From Lichenicola sp964236105 (GTDB lineage: Bacteria > Pseudomonadota > Alphaproteobacteria > Acetobacterales > Acetobacteraceae), in NCBI GenBank assembly GCA_964236105.1, contig CAXSBC010000001.1, positions 1 through 64,000 of the forward strand: a DNA stretch of 64,000 nt, in the 5' to 3' direction. Position numbers and translations under genes: made by a program. Positions 24,817 through 33,953 of this stretch are shown piece after piece. The notes below the pieces were generated by a model, which was given only the letters and a program-made list of their open reading frames with translations, had not been told where the DNA came from and did no database searches. Within the stretch, counting starts at the first letter, position 1; each line of letters opens with the position of its first letter.

Positions 24817-25652
24817 GCCGCGTCCTGCAGCGCGACCGGGATCGCCAGCAGCTTCGGCCCGCGGCGGGCATACAGGATCAGCCCGATGCCGGCGATCGCC
24901 ATCGGGATGCAGAGCAGCTGCCCCATGGTGGTGCCGAACGCCAGGTAGTTCAGGAACGGGTCCGGCTGGCGGAAATGCTCGGCGAAGGCGCGCAGGATCG
25001 CATAGCCCAGCAGGAACAGGCCGGTCAGCAGCCCGGCGCGCTCGCGGATCGCCTGCCGGCGCGCCAGCAGCATCATGAGCGTCAGCAGCAGCACCCCCTC
25101 CAGCAGCGCCTCGTAGAGCTCGCTCGGATGGCGGGGGACGTCGTCGACGCGCGGGAAGATCATCGCCCATGGCAGCGACGGCGGCGCGGGCCTGCCCCAC
25201 AGCTCGCCGTTGATGAAGTTCGCGACCCGCCCGAGGCCGAGGCCGATCGGCACCACCGCCGCCAGCCGGTCGGCGAAGCCCAGCAGGCTGATGCCCTGCC
25301 GCCTGGTGAAGATCACCAGCGCCACCACCACGCCCAGCATGCCGCCATGAAAGCTCATGCCGCCGTGCCACAGCTCCAGCATCGAGGCGGGATGGGAGAA
25401 GTACAGGCTCGGCTGATAGAACAGCACGTAGCCGATGCGTCCGCCGAGCACGACGCCGAGCGTCGCCCAGGTCAGGAAATCATCCACCTGCAGCGGCGTC
25501 GCCACGGTCGGGGTCCAGGCGGCGAGCCGGCGCATCACCCGCCAGCCGATCACCAGCGCCACGATGTAGGCCAGCGCATACCAGCGGATCGCCAGGGGCC
25601 CGAGCTGCACCAGCACGGGATCGAACTCGGGAAACATCAGAACGGGCAGCAT
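24813..25652 (-). CDS. lgt: Prolipoprotein diacylglyceryl transferase
   Basis: A 279-residue polytopic inner-membrane enzyme that adds diacylglycerol to the lipobox Cys of prolipoproteins. The Lgt signature GRVANFINGELWGRP is present (about residues 140-155), as is the conserved HGGMSFHGGMLG. About seven membrane helices are visible. It is coupled to the MidA-like gene by a TTGA overlap and lies 21 bases after hldD. A likely client lipoprotein is encoded three genes downstream. Confidence 0.95.
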   Translation of the reverse strand: MLPVLMFPEFDPVLVQLGPLAIRWYALAYIVALVIGWRVMRRLAAWTPTVATPLQVDDFLTWATLGVVLGGRIGYVLFYQPSLYFSHPASMLELWHGGMSFHGGMLGVVVALVIFTRRQGISLLGFADRLAAVVPIGLGLGRVANFINGELWGRPAPPSLPWAMIFPRVDDVPRHPSELYEALLEGVLLLTLMMLLARRQAIRERAGLLTGLFLLGYAILRAFAEHFRQPDPFLNYLAFGTTMGQLLCIPMAIAGIGLILYARRGPKLLAIPVALQDAA

Positions 25653-25673
25653 GGTCGGGATCGGTCCTGACGC

Positions 25674-26651
25674 TCAGAGATAGGGATCGCCGGAGCCCAG
25701 GCGCGCGACATAGCGCCGCACCCCCTCCTCCAGCGTGGTGAACTGGCCCGGGAAGCCTGCCGCGCGCAGCCGGGTCATGTCGGCGCAGGTATAGGACTGG
25801 TACTGCCCGCGCAACGCGTCCGGCATGTCGATGAACGCCACCCGGCGCTCCACCCCGGCCGCGTCGCAGACCGCGTGCGCCAGATCGAGATAGGAGCGCG
25901 CCACCCCGGTGCCGACATTGAACAGCCCGCTGACCCCCGGCGTGCCGAGCAGCCACAGCATCACCTCGACCACGTCGCCGACCCAGATGAAGTCGCGCGC
26001 CTGCGCGCCGTCGGCGAGCTCCGGCCGGTCCGAGCGGAACAGCCGCGCCGGCCCGCCCGACGCGACCTCGTCGTGCTTGGTCTTCACCACCGAGATCATG
26101 ACCCCCTTGTGATACTCGTTGGGGCCATAGACGTTGAAGAACTTGAGCCCGGCCCATTGCGGCGGCGCAGGCGCGACGGCGGTAAGCTGACGCCGGACCC
26201 ACAGGTCGAAGGCGTGCTTGGACCAGCCATACAGGTTGAGCGGCCGCAGCCGGTCCAGCCGGGCGGGATCGTCGGCGAACGCGCCCTCCCCGTCCGCGGC
26301 CCCGTAGGTCGCGGCGGAGGAGGCATACAGGAACGGCACCCCGTGCCGCGCGCACCACGACCACAGGCGCTGCGACAGCGTCACGTTGGTGTGCCAGGTC
26401 AGGTCGGCGTCGCGGGCGGTGGTCTCGCTGACGGCACCCAGATGCACCACCGCCTCGAGCGGCGGGGCGGCGAGGAGAAAGCCATCCAGCTCGTCCGGCG
26501 CCAGCAGCCGCTGCGGCGGATGCCGCGCGAGGTTGCGCCACTTCCCGTCGCTGCCGAGCCGGTCCAGCACGACGGTCTCGCGGCCCATCGCCTGCAGGGC
26601 GGCATGCAGGCACGAGCCGATGAAGCCGGCGCCGCCGGTGAGCAGGATCAT
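25674..26651 (-). CDS. hldD: ADP-L-glycero-D-manno-heptose 6-epimerase
   Basis: A 325-residue extended-SDR epimerase that makes ADP-L-glycero-beta-D-manno-heptose for the LPS inner core. It starts MILLTGGAGFIGSCLHAAL with the NAD loop, has SSAATYGA, the catalytic YGWSKHAFD, and FFNVYGPNEYHKGVMISV, a stretch specific for HldD. The ATG at 26651 is followed directly by the first beta strand; the frame is open far upstream but that part is antisense to other genes. Head of the hldD-lgt-MidA-pgeF-lipoprotein set. Confidence 0.92.
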   Translation of the reverse strand: MILLTGGAGFIGSCLHAALQAMGRETVVLDRLGSDGKWRNLARHPPQRLLAPDELDGFLLAAPPLEAVVHLGAVSETTARDADLTWHTNVTLSQRLWSWCARHGVPFLYASSAATYGAADGEGAFADDPARLDRLRPLNLYGWSKHAFDLWVRRQLTAVAPAPPQWAGLKFFNVYGPNEYHKGVMISVVKTKHDEVASGGPARLFRSDRPELADGAQARDFIWVGDVVEVMLWLLGTPGVSGLFNVGTGVARSYLDLAHAVCDAAGVERRVAFIDMPDALRGQYQSYTCADMTRLRAAGFPGQFTTLEEGVRRYVARLGSGDPYL

Positions 26652-26790
26652 GCGCCGCTTATACCGGAGCAGGCCGCTGCCGGGCCAGACGCCCGGTGAA
26701 ACCGGGCCGGGCCAGCGCCATATGGAGAAAGGGCTATTCAAGGCATTCGGAGCCGGTGCAGCCTGCGCCGCCTCATCGAGGAGAGAGACC

Positions 26791-27168
26791 ATGGCCGAAC
26801 GCTCGCGTCTGTTCGACGACTTTGCCGGTGTCGCCGGCGGTGCCTTCTCCGCACTGGCCGGCATCGGCGAGGAGCTCGGCGCCCTCGTGCGCGCCCGGGT
26901 CGACGAGGCGCTGTCCTCGCTGTCGCTGGTGCGTCGCGACGAGTTCGAGGCGGTCAGCGAGCTTGCCGCCAACGCGCGCGACGCGCAGGAAGCGGCCACC
27001 GCCCGGCTGGCGCTGCTGGAGAGCCGGATCGCGGCCCTCGAACCGCAGCGCCCGCCCGCCGGTGCGCCCGAGGCGACGGCGTCCGACCAGCATGGCGCGA
27101 GCGGCGCCCCCGGCGGTCCGCCGCCCCGTGGCGACGACGCGGCCGGACTGCTTCCGCCGGCGGGCTGA
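26791..27168 (+). CDS. ubiK: Ubiquinone biosynthesis accessory factor UbiK (BMFP family)
   Basis: A 125-residue member of the UbiK/YqiC family. The N-terminal half is a helical BMFP-type domain, and residues about 50-83 form a coiled coil (RRDEFEAVSELAANARDAQE followed by LALLESRIAALE). The remaining 40 residues are Gly/Pro/Ala-rich and disordered. UbiK assists the soluble Ubi complex in aerobic ubiquinone synthesis, which fits COQ9-like and COQ7 genes in the same window. The ATG has GAGGAGAGAG a few bases upstream. Confidence 0.85.
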   Translation: MAERSRLFDDFAGVAGGAFSALAGIGEELGALVRARVDEALSSLSLVRRDEFEAVSELAANARDAQEAATARLALLESRIAALEPQRPPAGAPEATASDQHGASGAPGGPPPRGDDAAGLLPPAG

Positions 27169-27377
27169 GCCCGCGACGCAGGCCCGTCCCGTGGCCTTGC
27201 CGACAGGGGCGCTTGCAGCCCGGCCAACACACCCATAGGCTCGGTTCGGATGGATCTCGACCCTGCAGGCCCCTGATTCGCGAGGATCGGGCAGCCTGCC
27301 GCCGAGGTCTCGTCCGGTCCGCAGACACGAGGGGCCCGGCGCCGTCCGGGCCACCCTCCACCGATGGGGAGCCCCGC

Positions 27378-27881
27378 ATGCCTGCTCTCGACACCGTCAC
27401 CAGCCAGCCGGCGTCCAACCCGCTCGATGTCATGGAACAGATCGTCGGAGGCTACGAATGGGCCTTCGACCGTCGGACCGATACCGAGATGGCGGCCGAG
27501 GCGCCCGGCAAGTGGTGCGACTACGGGCTGTATTTCTCCTGGTCGCGCGAGATCAGCGCGATGCACTTCACCTGCGCCTTCGACCTCAAGGTTCCGAGCG
27601 CGCAGCGCCGCAACCTGTTCGAGCTGCTCGCCCTCGCCAACGAGCGGCTCTGGATCGGCCATTTCGGCATGGACCCCGACGACGGCATGCCGCTGTTCCG
27701 CCACTCGGTGCTGTTGCGCGGCGCGCCAGGCGCCTCGGTGGAAAGCCTGGAGGACATGATCGACATCGCACTCACCGAGTGCGAGCGCTTCTATCCGGCG
27801 TTCCAGTTCGTGCTCTGGGGCGGCAAGTCGCCGACCGAGGCGCTGGAATGCGCCATGCTGGAATGCGCCGGCGAGGCCTGA
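27378..27881 (+). CDS. YbjN domain-containing protein
   Basis: A 167-residue soluble protein of the YbjN (TY3-fold, type III secretion chaperone-like) family. Seen are NPLDVMEQIVGGYEWAFDR, the conserved hydrophobic core YGLYFSWSREISAMHFTCAF and NERLWIGHFGMD. In enterobacteria YbjN affects motility and stress responses, but the biochemical role is unknown. It lies between ubiK and proC, as in many alphaproteobacteria. A stem of seven bases (27333-27339 with 27346-27352) lies in its leader; the GGGGAG site before the ATG is good. Confidence 0.85.
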   Translation: MPALDTVTSQPASNPLDVMEQIVGGYEWAFDRRTDTEMAAEAPGKWCDYGLYFSWSREISAMHFTCAFDLKVPSAQRRNLFELLALANERLWIGHFGMDPDDGMPLFRHSVLLRGAPGASVESLEDMIDIALTECERFYPAFQFVLWGGKSPTEALECAMLECAGEA

Positions 27882-27897
27882 GGGCGGACCCTCGGCG

Positions 27898-28722
27898 ATG
27901 ACCGCGCCCGCCGCCGAGCAGCCGCCGATCCCGCCGCTGCTGCTGATCGGCTGCGGCCGGATGGGTGGCGCCCTGCTCGCAGGATGGGACGCCGAGGGGC
28001 TGTCGGCCTCCGTCCTGGTGGATCCGGCACTCGGCGGCGCGCCGGCTGCTGGCCCGCATCTGGCCGTGGGGGACGTCGCCGGCATTCCCGCAGGCTTCCG
28101 GCCGCAGGCGGTGATCCTGGCGGTCAAGCCGCAGCTTGCCGACGGGGCGATGCGGGCGGCAGCGCCGTTCATCGGCGATGCCGTGGTGCTGTCGATCATG
28201 GCCGGACGCAGGCTCGCCGGGCTGCGCCAGGCGCTGCCGAAGGCCGCCTGCATCGTGCGCGCGATGCCCAACACGCCCGCCGCGATCGGCCGCGGCATCT
28301 CGGTGGCGGTCGCCGAGCCGGATGTTCCGGCCGAGCGGCGCGCGCTGTGCGACCGGCTGCTGCGGGCTGCCGGCAGTGTCGCCTGGGTCGAGGACGAGGC
28401 GCTGCTCGACCCGGTCACCGCCGTCTCGGGCAGCGGCCCGGCCTATGTGTTCCTGCTGGCCGAACTGCTGGAAGCCGCCGGCGTCGCCCAGGGCCTGCCC
28501 GCGGCGCTGGCCCGGCAGCTCGCCCGCGAGACCGTCGTCGGCGCCGGCGCCCTGCTCGCCGCGTCCGGCGAGGATGCGGCCGATCTGCGTCGCGCCGTCA
28601 CCAGCCCGAACGGCACCACCGAGGCGGCGCTGTCGGTGCTGATGGCGGACGCCGCCTGGCCGCAGGCGATGCAGGAGGCGGTGCATGCCGCGACCGACCG
28701 CTCGCGGGCGCTTGCAAGCTGA
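27898..28722 (+). CDS. proC: Pyrroline-5-carboxylate reductase
   Basis: A 274-residue enzyme that catalyses the last step of proline synthesis with NAD(P)H. The Rossmann start LLIGCGRMGGALLAGW is at residues 15-30. The conserved AMPNTPAAIGRGIS and the C-terminal signature VSGSGPAYVFLLAELL and TSPNGTTEAALSVL complete the family pattern. It starts 16 bases after the YbjN gene and is probably co-transcribed. Confidence 0.94.
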   Translation: MTAPAAEQPPIPPLLLIGCGRMGGALLAGWDAEGLSASVLVDPALGGAPAAGPHLAVGDVAGIPAGFRPQAVILAVKPQLADGAMRAAAPFIGDAVVLSIMAGRRLAGLRQALPKAACIVRAMPNTPAAIGRGISVAVAEPDVPAERRALCDRLLRAAGSVAWVEDEALLDPVTAVSGSGPAYVFLLAELLEAAGVAQGLPAALARQLARETVVGAGALLAASGEDAADLRRAVTSPNGTTEAALSVLMADAAWPQAMQEAVHAATDRSRALAS

Positions 28723-28794
28723 CGCGACTTGCCTCATCCCGCCATGAAGCCGCGCCATGCCGCGTCCGGCGCTGCGGTGGATGAAGGACCGACC

Positions 28795-29445
28795 ATGGAA
28801 CACGAGCCGTTCGATTCCGCCCTCATCCAGGCCGCCATGGCGCGGACCGAGGCGATCGGCTGGCGACGGCTGACGGTCGTCGACGCCGCCCGCGACGCCG
28901 GGCTGCCGCTGGACGAGGCCCGGGTGCGCTTTCCGATGCGAAGCACCGTGCTGCTGCGGCTGGGCATGCTGGCCGATCGCGCCGCCCTGATCGATGACGG
29001 CTCGACCGGAACCACGCGCGAGCGGCTGTTCGACCTGCTGATGCGCCGCATCGACGTGCTGCAGCAGTATCGCGGCGGCGTGCAGGCGGTGCTGCGGGCG
29101 CTACCGTTCGATCCTGCCTTGCTGCTGCTGCTGGCAGCCGCGACCGACGACAGCCTGGCCTGGATCGCCCAGACCGCCGGGGTGGATACCACGGGGGTCG
29201 TCGGCCAGCTGCGCGTCAAGGGACTGAGCGTGGTCTGGCTGCAGACCGTCCGTGCCTGGGACCGCGACGACAGCCCGGACCTGTCCGGCACCATGGCAGC
29301 ACTCGACAAGGCGCTGGACCGGGCCGAGCGGCTCGGCCAGATGCTGGAGCGTCCGCTGTTCGATCGCGGCACCGCGATGCAGGCGCCCTCGATTGCCGGA
29401 GAAAGCCTGCCGCTCGATCCGGGACCGGTCGATCCGCTGACCTGA
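28795..29445 (+). CDS. COQ9/TetR-fold protein
   Basis: A 216-residue all-helical protein with an N-terminal helix-turn-helix-like segment (residues 22-55: LTVVDAARDAGLPLDEARVRF) and a COQ9-type C-terminal region (QLRVKGLSVVWLQTVRAWDRDD, then a DLSGTMAALDKALDRAE helix). COQ9 is a TetR-fold lipid-binding protein that delivers substrate to COQ7 in ubiquinone synthesis. Both COQ7 and UbiK genes are in this window, which supports that reading. A plain TetR transcription factor is the alternative. An upstream in-frame start would add 22 unlikely residues. Confidence 0.78.
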   Translation: MEHEPFDSALIQAAMARTEAIGWRRLTVVDAARDAGLPLDEARVRFPMRSTVLLRLGMLADRAALIDDGSTGTTRERLFDLLMRRIDVLQQYRGGVQAVLRALPFDPALLLLLAAATDDSLAWIAQTAGVDTTGVVGQLRVKGLSVVWLQTVRAWDRDDSPDLSGTMAALDKALDRAERLGQMLERPLFDRGTAMQAPSIAGESLPLDPGPVDPLT

Positions 29446-29462
29446 GGACAGGGCGACAGGCC

Positions 29463-29491
29463 TTTACGATCTCCGAGGCGAACCTTATCTA
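29463..29491 (+). promoter_or_regulatory. Possible sigma-70-type promoter for tRNA-Gln
   Basis: TTTACG (29463-29468) and TATCTA (29486-29491) with 17 bases between, ending 12 bases before the tRNA. The -10 box is a weak match; it is proposed because the tRNA gene needs its own promoter here. Confidence 0.3.
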
Positions 29492-29503
29492 GAACCGCTG
29501 CGA

Positions 29504-29578
29504 TGGGGCGTCGCCAAGCGGTAAGGCAGCGGATTTTGATTCCGCCATACGGAGGTTCGAATCCTCCCGCCCCAGCCA
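29504..29578 (+). tRNA. tRNA-Gln (anticodon TTG)
   Basis: A complete cloverleaf. The acceptor stem is TGGGGCG paired with CGCCCCA, the discriminator is G, and a genome-encoded CCA occupies 29576-29578. The anticodon stem GCGGA/TCCGC holds the loop TTTTGAT with anticodon TTG. The T-arm GGAGG-TTCGAAT-CCTCC is perfect. A single gene, not part of a tRNA cluster, and a possible integration site although no integrase is seen. Confidence 0.97.
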
Positions 29579-29647
29579 GGCCGGCGCGTCAGACCGGTCG
29601 GCGCAACCCCGGGACAGGTCGCGCCGACGCGGAAGCGGACTGACGCC

Positions 29648-29917
29648 TCAGACCGCCTTCTTCAGGTTCGGGCTGGCCTTGAAGCGGACCGTCTTGCCGG
29701 CCTTGACCTTGACCGGCTCGCCGGTGCGCGGGTTCAGCGCCTTGCGGGCCTTGGTCTTGCGAACCGTGAAGGTCCCGAACGACGGAAGCGTGAAGCCGCC
29801 TTCCTTCTTCATCTCGCGAACGATCGCGGCGATCAGATCGGCAGCCGCCTGATTGGCGGCGACACCGGTGCAGTCGACGGAGTCCTGGATGACACCGGCA
29901 ATGAAGGCCTTGCTCAT
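29648..29917 (-). CDS. HU family DNA-binding protein
   Basis: An 89-residue HU/IHF-like nucleoid protein. The core GGFTLPSFGTFTVRKTKARKALNPRTGE contains the GTF motif and the beta arm with the Pro-containing NPRTGE tip that kinks DNA. The dimerisation helices precede it. The ATG at 29917 has GGGAGCAAC upstream. It stands alone between the tRNA and the divergent RgpF-like gene. Confidence 0.93.
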   Translation of the reverse strand: MSKAFIAGVIQDSVDCTGVAANQAAADLIAAIVREMKKEGGFTLPSFGTFTVRKTKARKALNPRTGEPVKVKAGKTVRFKASPNLKKAV

Positions 29918-30149
29918 AGAACTGGGTTGCTCCCTCTCGAACCAACACGACACCGCACGCGATTCGCAAGCGCGCATGCAGCCTGTTGTCGTCACCGGCT
30001 TCTACTCCTGCTATGCCGCAACCGCCAAGAGCTAAACCATCCCGATACTGGCGTTTCTGCCTTGCCAGCACAGCAAGGCTGTCGTGTCGTCACTACACTG
30101 CTCGTCCCGACTGCAAATTTTGCAACATAATCCGGCTTTGTGTAAAAAT

Positions 30150-31037
30150 ATGACCCGGCGGATCTGTCTCTTCGCACATCATGACGCCCGGCAGCGGATC
30201 GCTCCGCACGTCGTGCACTATCTGCAGCAACTCGCTTCGTGCGGCTTCATCACCCACATCGCCCTGTCCGGCATGGATGTGCTGCATCGGAGCGACCGCG
30301 CGGCGCTCGACAGCATTGGCGCGGTGCCGCAGTTCCGCGACAATGCCGGACTGGATTTCGGCGCCTGGCAGGACCTCGTGGACAGGGGCTGCGCCGACCG
30401 GGCCGACACGATCCTGCTTGCCAACGACAGCGTGTTCGGACCGTTGCAGCCGCTCGCGCCGATCTTCGAGACCATGCAGTCGCGCGGCGCCGATGTCTGG
30501 GGCATGGTCGAATCGCACGAATGCCGCTGGCATCTGCAATCATGGTTTCTGTGCTTCAGCGCGCGCGCCTTCGCCTCGCCCGCGGTCGCGCGCGTGCTGC
30601 GCCAGCCCTTCGCGGCGATGAGCAAGCCCGAGATCGTGCTGCATGGCGAACTCGGGCTCGGTGCCGCGATCCCCGCCGACGGCCTGCGCTGGGATGCATG
30701 CTGGCGTCAGCCCGGCCGCCGGCTGCGGCGGCTGGTGCCGGGCAACGCGATGCATGTCGACTTCCTGTCGGTGATCCGCTCGGGATCGGTGCCGTTCATC
30801 AAGATCGAGCTGCTGCGCGACAACCCCGCCGGCGTGCCGTGGATCGCGCTGTGGCGCGACGCGGTGGCCTCGAGCCGGATCTTCGCCCCCGCCTGGATCG
30901 ACCGGCATCTCGCAGACGGTGCGCCGCACGTGGCGCCGCGTCCGACGCAGAGCCTGAGGATGCGGGCGCTGTATGCGGCGATCAGCCGGGATCAGCCGGA
31001 AGCGGCTCGCTCGCTGCTGCGGAGGCATCGTGGCTGA
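30150..31037 (+). CDS. RgpF-like rhamnan synthesis protein
   Basis: A 295-residue protein of the RgpF (rhamnose-glucose polysaccharide assembly F) type. It shows CLFAHHDARQRIAPHVVHYL at the start, DNAGLDFGAWQDLV, and LLANDSVFGPLQPLAPIF, which together are the family hallmark (the usual GYDFG and NDSVYGP elements). These proteins build rhamnose-containing surface polymers. Its 3' end overlaps the convergent glycosyltransferase gene by 56 bases. The leader is AT-rich, with CATAAT (30126-30131) as a possible -10 box. Confidence 0.82.
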   Translation: MTRRICLFAHHDARQRIAPHVVHYLQQLASCGFITHIALSGMDVLHRSDRAALDSIGAVPQFRDNAGLDFGAWQDLVDRGCADRADTILLANDSVFGPLQPLAPIFETMQSRGADVWGMVESHECRWHLQSWFLCFSARAFASPAVARVLRQPFAAMSKPEIVLHGELGLGAAIPADGLRWDACWRQPGRRLRRLVPGNAMHVDFLSVIRSGSVPFIKIELLRDNPAGVPWIALWRDAVASSRIFAPAWIDRHLADGAPHVAPRPTQSLRMRALYAAISRDQPEAARSLLRRHRG

Positions 31038-33789
31038 GGACCGTCTCGCGCAGCATCGCGAGCAGCTCGGCCGCCTGGGTGTCGTAGCTCGCGATCGATG
31101 CGGCGTGCGGGTTGCGGTAGCCGTCGAGACGTTGCGGATCGGCAAGCAGTTCGAGGACCGCGTCGCGCAGCCCGTCGGAACGTCCGTCGAGCGGGATCAG
31201 CCGGCCGTTGACGCCGTCCTCGATATCGTCCGCCTGGCCGCCGCCCGCGGTCGCGATCACCCACACGTCGCGTGCCAGCGCCTCCCTCACGCTGAGACCG
31301 AAGCTCTCCTTCCATTGCGACGGGAACAGCAGGACGTCGATCCCGTCGAAGAACGCGTCGAGCCCCTCCTGGCTGTAGGCCGGCACGACGGTGATCGTGC
31401 CGCGTGCCCGCCAGGCGGAGACGTCGATCGAGCGGAAGCCGAGATTGAGCGTGCTGTCGACCAGCACCAGTTCCCAGTCGGACGAGTCCAGCGTCTCGAA
31501 GACCGCCTTGACCAGATGGAAGCCCTTGATCGCTTCCGCGCCCGAGACCACGCCGTACCGGATGGCAGCGCCCGGGCGACGCGGCGTGCGCGGTGTCGTC
31601 GGCAGGCGTATGCCGTTGCGGTTCACCCGCAGCCGCGCGGCCTCGAGCCCGTTGGCGAGGTAGAGCCGCCGATGCGACTCGCTCGGCGAGAGCAGCAGGC
31701 TGGCGCCGGCGAGCACGCCCATCATGATCCGCATGCGCTCGTCCAGATGACGAGCCGTCGGCAGGCAGGCCTGGCAGACGCGCAGGTCGATCCGGGTCTG
31801 GAAGCAGTAGCGGTTGTCGCCGCGCACCATGAACTGGCGGTCGCACAGCCACCAGGCGTCGTGCAGCGTCACCACGTAGGGGATGCCGCGCTCCTGGCAC
31901 AGGCGCAGGATCGCGGCGCCGAAGCCCTGGATGGAGTGCGCATGCACGATGTCGGGCTGCACCGCGTCGAGCACGTGGGCGAAGGTCGCCACCATGGACG
32001 GGTTGTCGAGCTGCACCACCTGATCGCCCGATGACGACAGGCTGGTCGCGAATACCGGGATCGTCTTCCAGTCGTAGCGCAGCAGCGAGTTCGGCCGGCC
32101 GGGGATCGAGGGCCGCGACGTGAAGACGCAGAGCTCGACCCCGTCTGCGCCGTCCAGCCGGGTCGCCATCTCCTGGGCGACGATGGTGGCACCGCCGAAG
32201 CTCTGCGGCGGAAAGAAGATGTTGGCCGACAGGATCCGCAGCGCCTGACGCGGCGGTGTCGTCGGCCGGCCGGCCAGGCGCGCCACCTGCTCGTGCGCGA
32301 TGCGGTCGGGCGCGTAGCGGGCGAGCACGTCGATCAGCGCCTGTCCGCCCAGGCGACGGCGCAGCGGCGCATCGAGGATCAGCCGCTCCAGCGCCGCCTC
32401 CCACTCCGCCGCCGTCTCCGCCAGCAGTCCGTTGATCCCCGGCCGGATCACCTCGCCGAACGCCTGGCGCGGCGAGCAGACCGACGGGATCGCCAGGATC
32501 GCCGCCTCCTGGAACTTGATGTTGCTCTTGGCGTCGTTGAACACCGTCGCCTCGAGCGGCGCCACGGCGATGTGGCCTTCGGCGAGCAGGCCGAGATAGG
32601 CGCGGTAGCCGGTGCCGGCGAGCTCCTGCACCCGGTCGCCGAAGGCCGCGAACCCGTCTGCGAGCGTCAGGTCGCCCACGATCCGCAGCTGCAGGCGGGG
32701 ATGGCGCTGCATGAGCGCCAGGATGGCCGGGGCGGCGCAGGCGAAGTCGGCATCGTGCGTCCGGGTGCCGGAACCATAGACGATCGTCACCGGCCCATCC
32801 TCGCCGGGGCCGCCGTCCGGCGCGGCAGGCCGGTCGCGCAGGCCGGCGGCGATCTCCAGCGTCTCGGCGTCCAGGGCATTCTCGATCACGTCGGTCCGCG
32901 CGATGCCCGCGTCGCGCATGCAGTCCGCGAGCCGGGCGGTCGAGGCGATGGCCCGGCCGCACCGCAGCATCGCCTTGCGATAGAGCCGCACGCCTGCCAG
33001 AAGCTCGCGCCGCAGCTTCGGCTCGAGCGCCGCCAGGTTGCTGTTCCGACCGTAGAGCGTCTCGTCGAAGATGAGGTCGTCGACCTCCCACCACGGGTCC
33101 AGTCCGAGCCGGTGCGCCTCGTCGATCATCGCCAGCACCGCCGGCTCGCCGGGCACCCGGTAGAAGATGACCGCGCTGCAGAGCTGGAGCGCCGTCGTGG
33201 CGTGATCGATGTCGCGCCAGCCCACCACGCGGCAGCTCCAGCCGAGGGACCGGAACAGCTCCTGCTTCTGCCAGACCCGGTATTTCGCGCATTGCGGCAC
33301 GGCGAGCTCGGCGACGATCAGGATCGAGGGCTTCAGGAACGCCAGCCCCGTCCTCGGCTGCGACGCCGCATAGGGATGGATGGAGGCGTCTGCGGGATCG
33401 CCGGTGGCCTGCAGGCTGTCAGCGGTCCGAACAGGCCCGGCGAATCGCCGGCTCCATCGGGTCACCGGCGCGGCCAGCCGCCGCCTGGTCCGCCGACCCA
33501 GCCCTGCCGCCCCTTCCGCGGCGACGATCTCGGCAAGATGCGCGGCCGCCTCGGCGAAGCTATGGCCGGTTGGCAGGCGTCCGGCGGCAAGGGCGCGGAT
33601 GTAGCGGAGCGGCGTGGTCAGCCGCCACGACACGGAGCGCTGCAGCTCCGAGATCCGATGATGGGCGCCGTCGAGCCCGGCCTGCAGTCCGTCGCCACGC
33701 AGGCCCTGCAACTGCAGGCTGGCCCGGGTGGCGTCGAGGAGGGCATGGGCTGTGGCCAGTTCCCGCTGCAGCCGGTCTCGCTCGTTCAT
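30982..33789 (-). CDS. Tandem glycosyltransferase (two GT-B domains) with N-terminal coiled coil
   Basis: A 935-residue cytosolic protein. The first 60 residues are a coiled coil, followed by SVSWRLTTPLRYIRAL, a motif that often separates coiled coils from GT domains in surface-glycan enzymes. A first GT-B unit begins near residue 155 (SILIVAELAVPQCAKYRVWQ) and ends near LIRPGINGLLAETAAEW-like VIRPGINGLLAETA. A second, complete GT4 unit starts near residue 535 (LRILSANIFFPPQSFGGATI) and includes VVSGAEAIKGFHLV and LLFPSQWKESFGLSVREALA, the usual E-x7-E nucleotide-sugar site. Two linked enzymes imply two successive sugar additions. Tail-to-tail with the RgpF-like gene. Confidence 0.85.
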   Translation of the reverse strand: MNERDRLQRELATAHALLDATRASLQLQGLRGDGLQAGLDGAHHRISELQRSVSWRLTTPLRYIRALAAGRLPTGHSFAEAAAHLAEIVAAEGAAGLGRRTRRRLAAPVTRWSRRFAGPVRTADSLQATGDPADASIHPYAASQPRTGLAFLKPSILIVAELAVPQCAKYRVWQKQELFRSLGWSCRVVGWRDIDHATTALQLCSAVIFYRVPGEPAVLAMIDEAHRLGLDPWWEVDDLIFDETLYGRNSNLAALEPKLRRELLAGVRLYRKAMLRCGRAIASTARLADCMRDAGIARTDVIENALDAETLEIAAGLRDRPAAPDGGPGEDGPVTIVYGSGTRTHDADFACAAPAILALMQRHPRLQLRIVGDLTLADGFAAFGDRVQELAGTGYRAYLGLLAEGHIAVAPLEATVFNDAKSNIKFQEAAILAIPSVCSPRQAFGEVIRPGINGLLAETAAEWEAALERLILDAPLRRRLGGQALIDVLARYAPDRIAHEQVARLAGRPTTPPRQALRILSANIFFPPQSFGGATIVAQEMATRLDGADGVELCVFTSRPSIPGRPNSLLRYDWKTIPVFATSLSSSGDQVVQLDNPSMVATFAHVLDAVQPDIVHAHSIQGFGAAILRLCQERGIPYVVTLHDAWWLCDRQFMVRGDNRYCFQTRIDLRVCQACLPTARHLDERMRIMMGVLAGASLLLSPSESHRRLYLANGLEAARLRVNRNGIRLPTTPRTPRRPGAAIRYGVVSGAEAIKGFHLVKAVFETLDSSDWELVLVDSTLNLGFRSIDVSAWRARGTITVVPAYSQEGLDAFFDGIDVLLFPSQWKESFGLSVREALARDVWVIATAGGGQADDIEDGVNGRLIPLDGRSDGLRDAVLELLADPQRLDGYRNPHAASIASYDTQAAELLAMLRETVLSHDASAAASEPLPADPG

Positions 33790-33875
33790 CTCGCGAGCCG
33801 CGGCTGCCGGCTCGGAAGAAAGGGAGAAGGCGGGGGGATACCGTCCATGAGGTCCGTCATCCGGAGAGGAGCCAC

Positions 33876-33901
33876 AAAAAAACCGGGCCACAGGGGCCCG
33901 G
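33876..33901 (-). terminator. Rho-independent terminator of the repeat-protein gene
   Basis: On the minus strand, a perfect seven-base stem CCGGGCC/GGCCCGG with a five-base loop, followed by seven T. It lies 53 bases after the stop of the RTX-like gene and before the tandem glycosyltransferase gene, so it separates two minus-strand transcripts. Confidence 0.85.
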
Positions 33902-33953
33902 CTTCTTTGCACGATGGTCGTCGGGCCGAAAGGCCCGAAGCAGAAAGGCGGGA

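Noticed and set aside
27333..27352. GGCCCGG/CCGGGCC stem before the YbjN gene as terminator of ubiK
   Set aside because: No T-run follows and it sits in the leader of the next gene; noted only as a leader stem.
26652..28418. In-frame upstream extension of the hldD frame to 914 residues
   Set aside because: The added part is Ser/Ala/Arg-rich and antisense to ubiK, the YbjN gene and proC. HldD starts normally at 26651.
29504..29650. tRNA-Gln 3' end as an attachment site of an integrated element
   Set aside because: No integrase and no repeat of the tRNA 3' end was seen downstream, and the next genes look native in composition.
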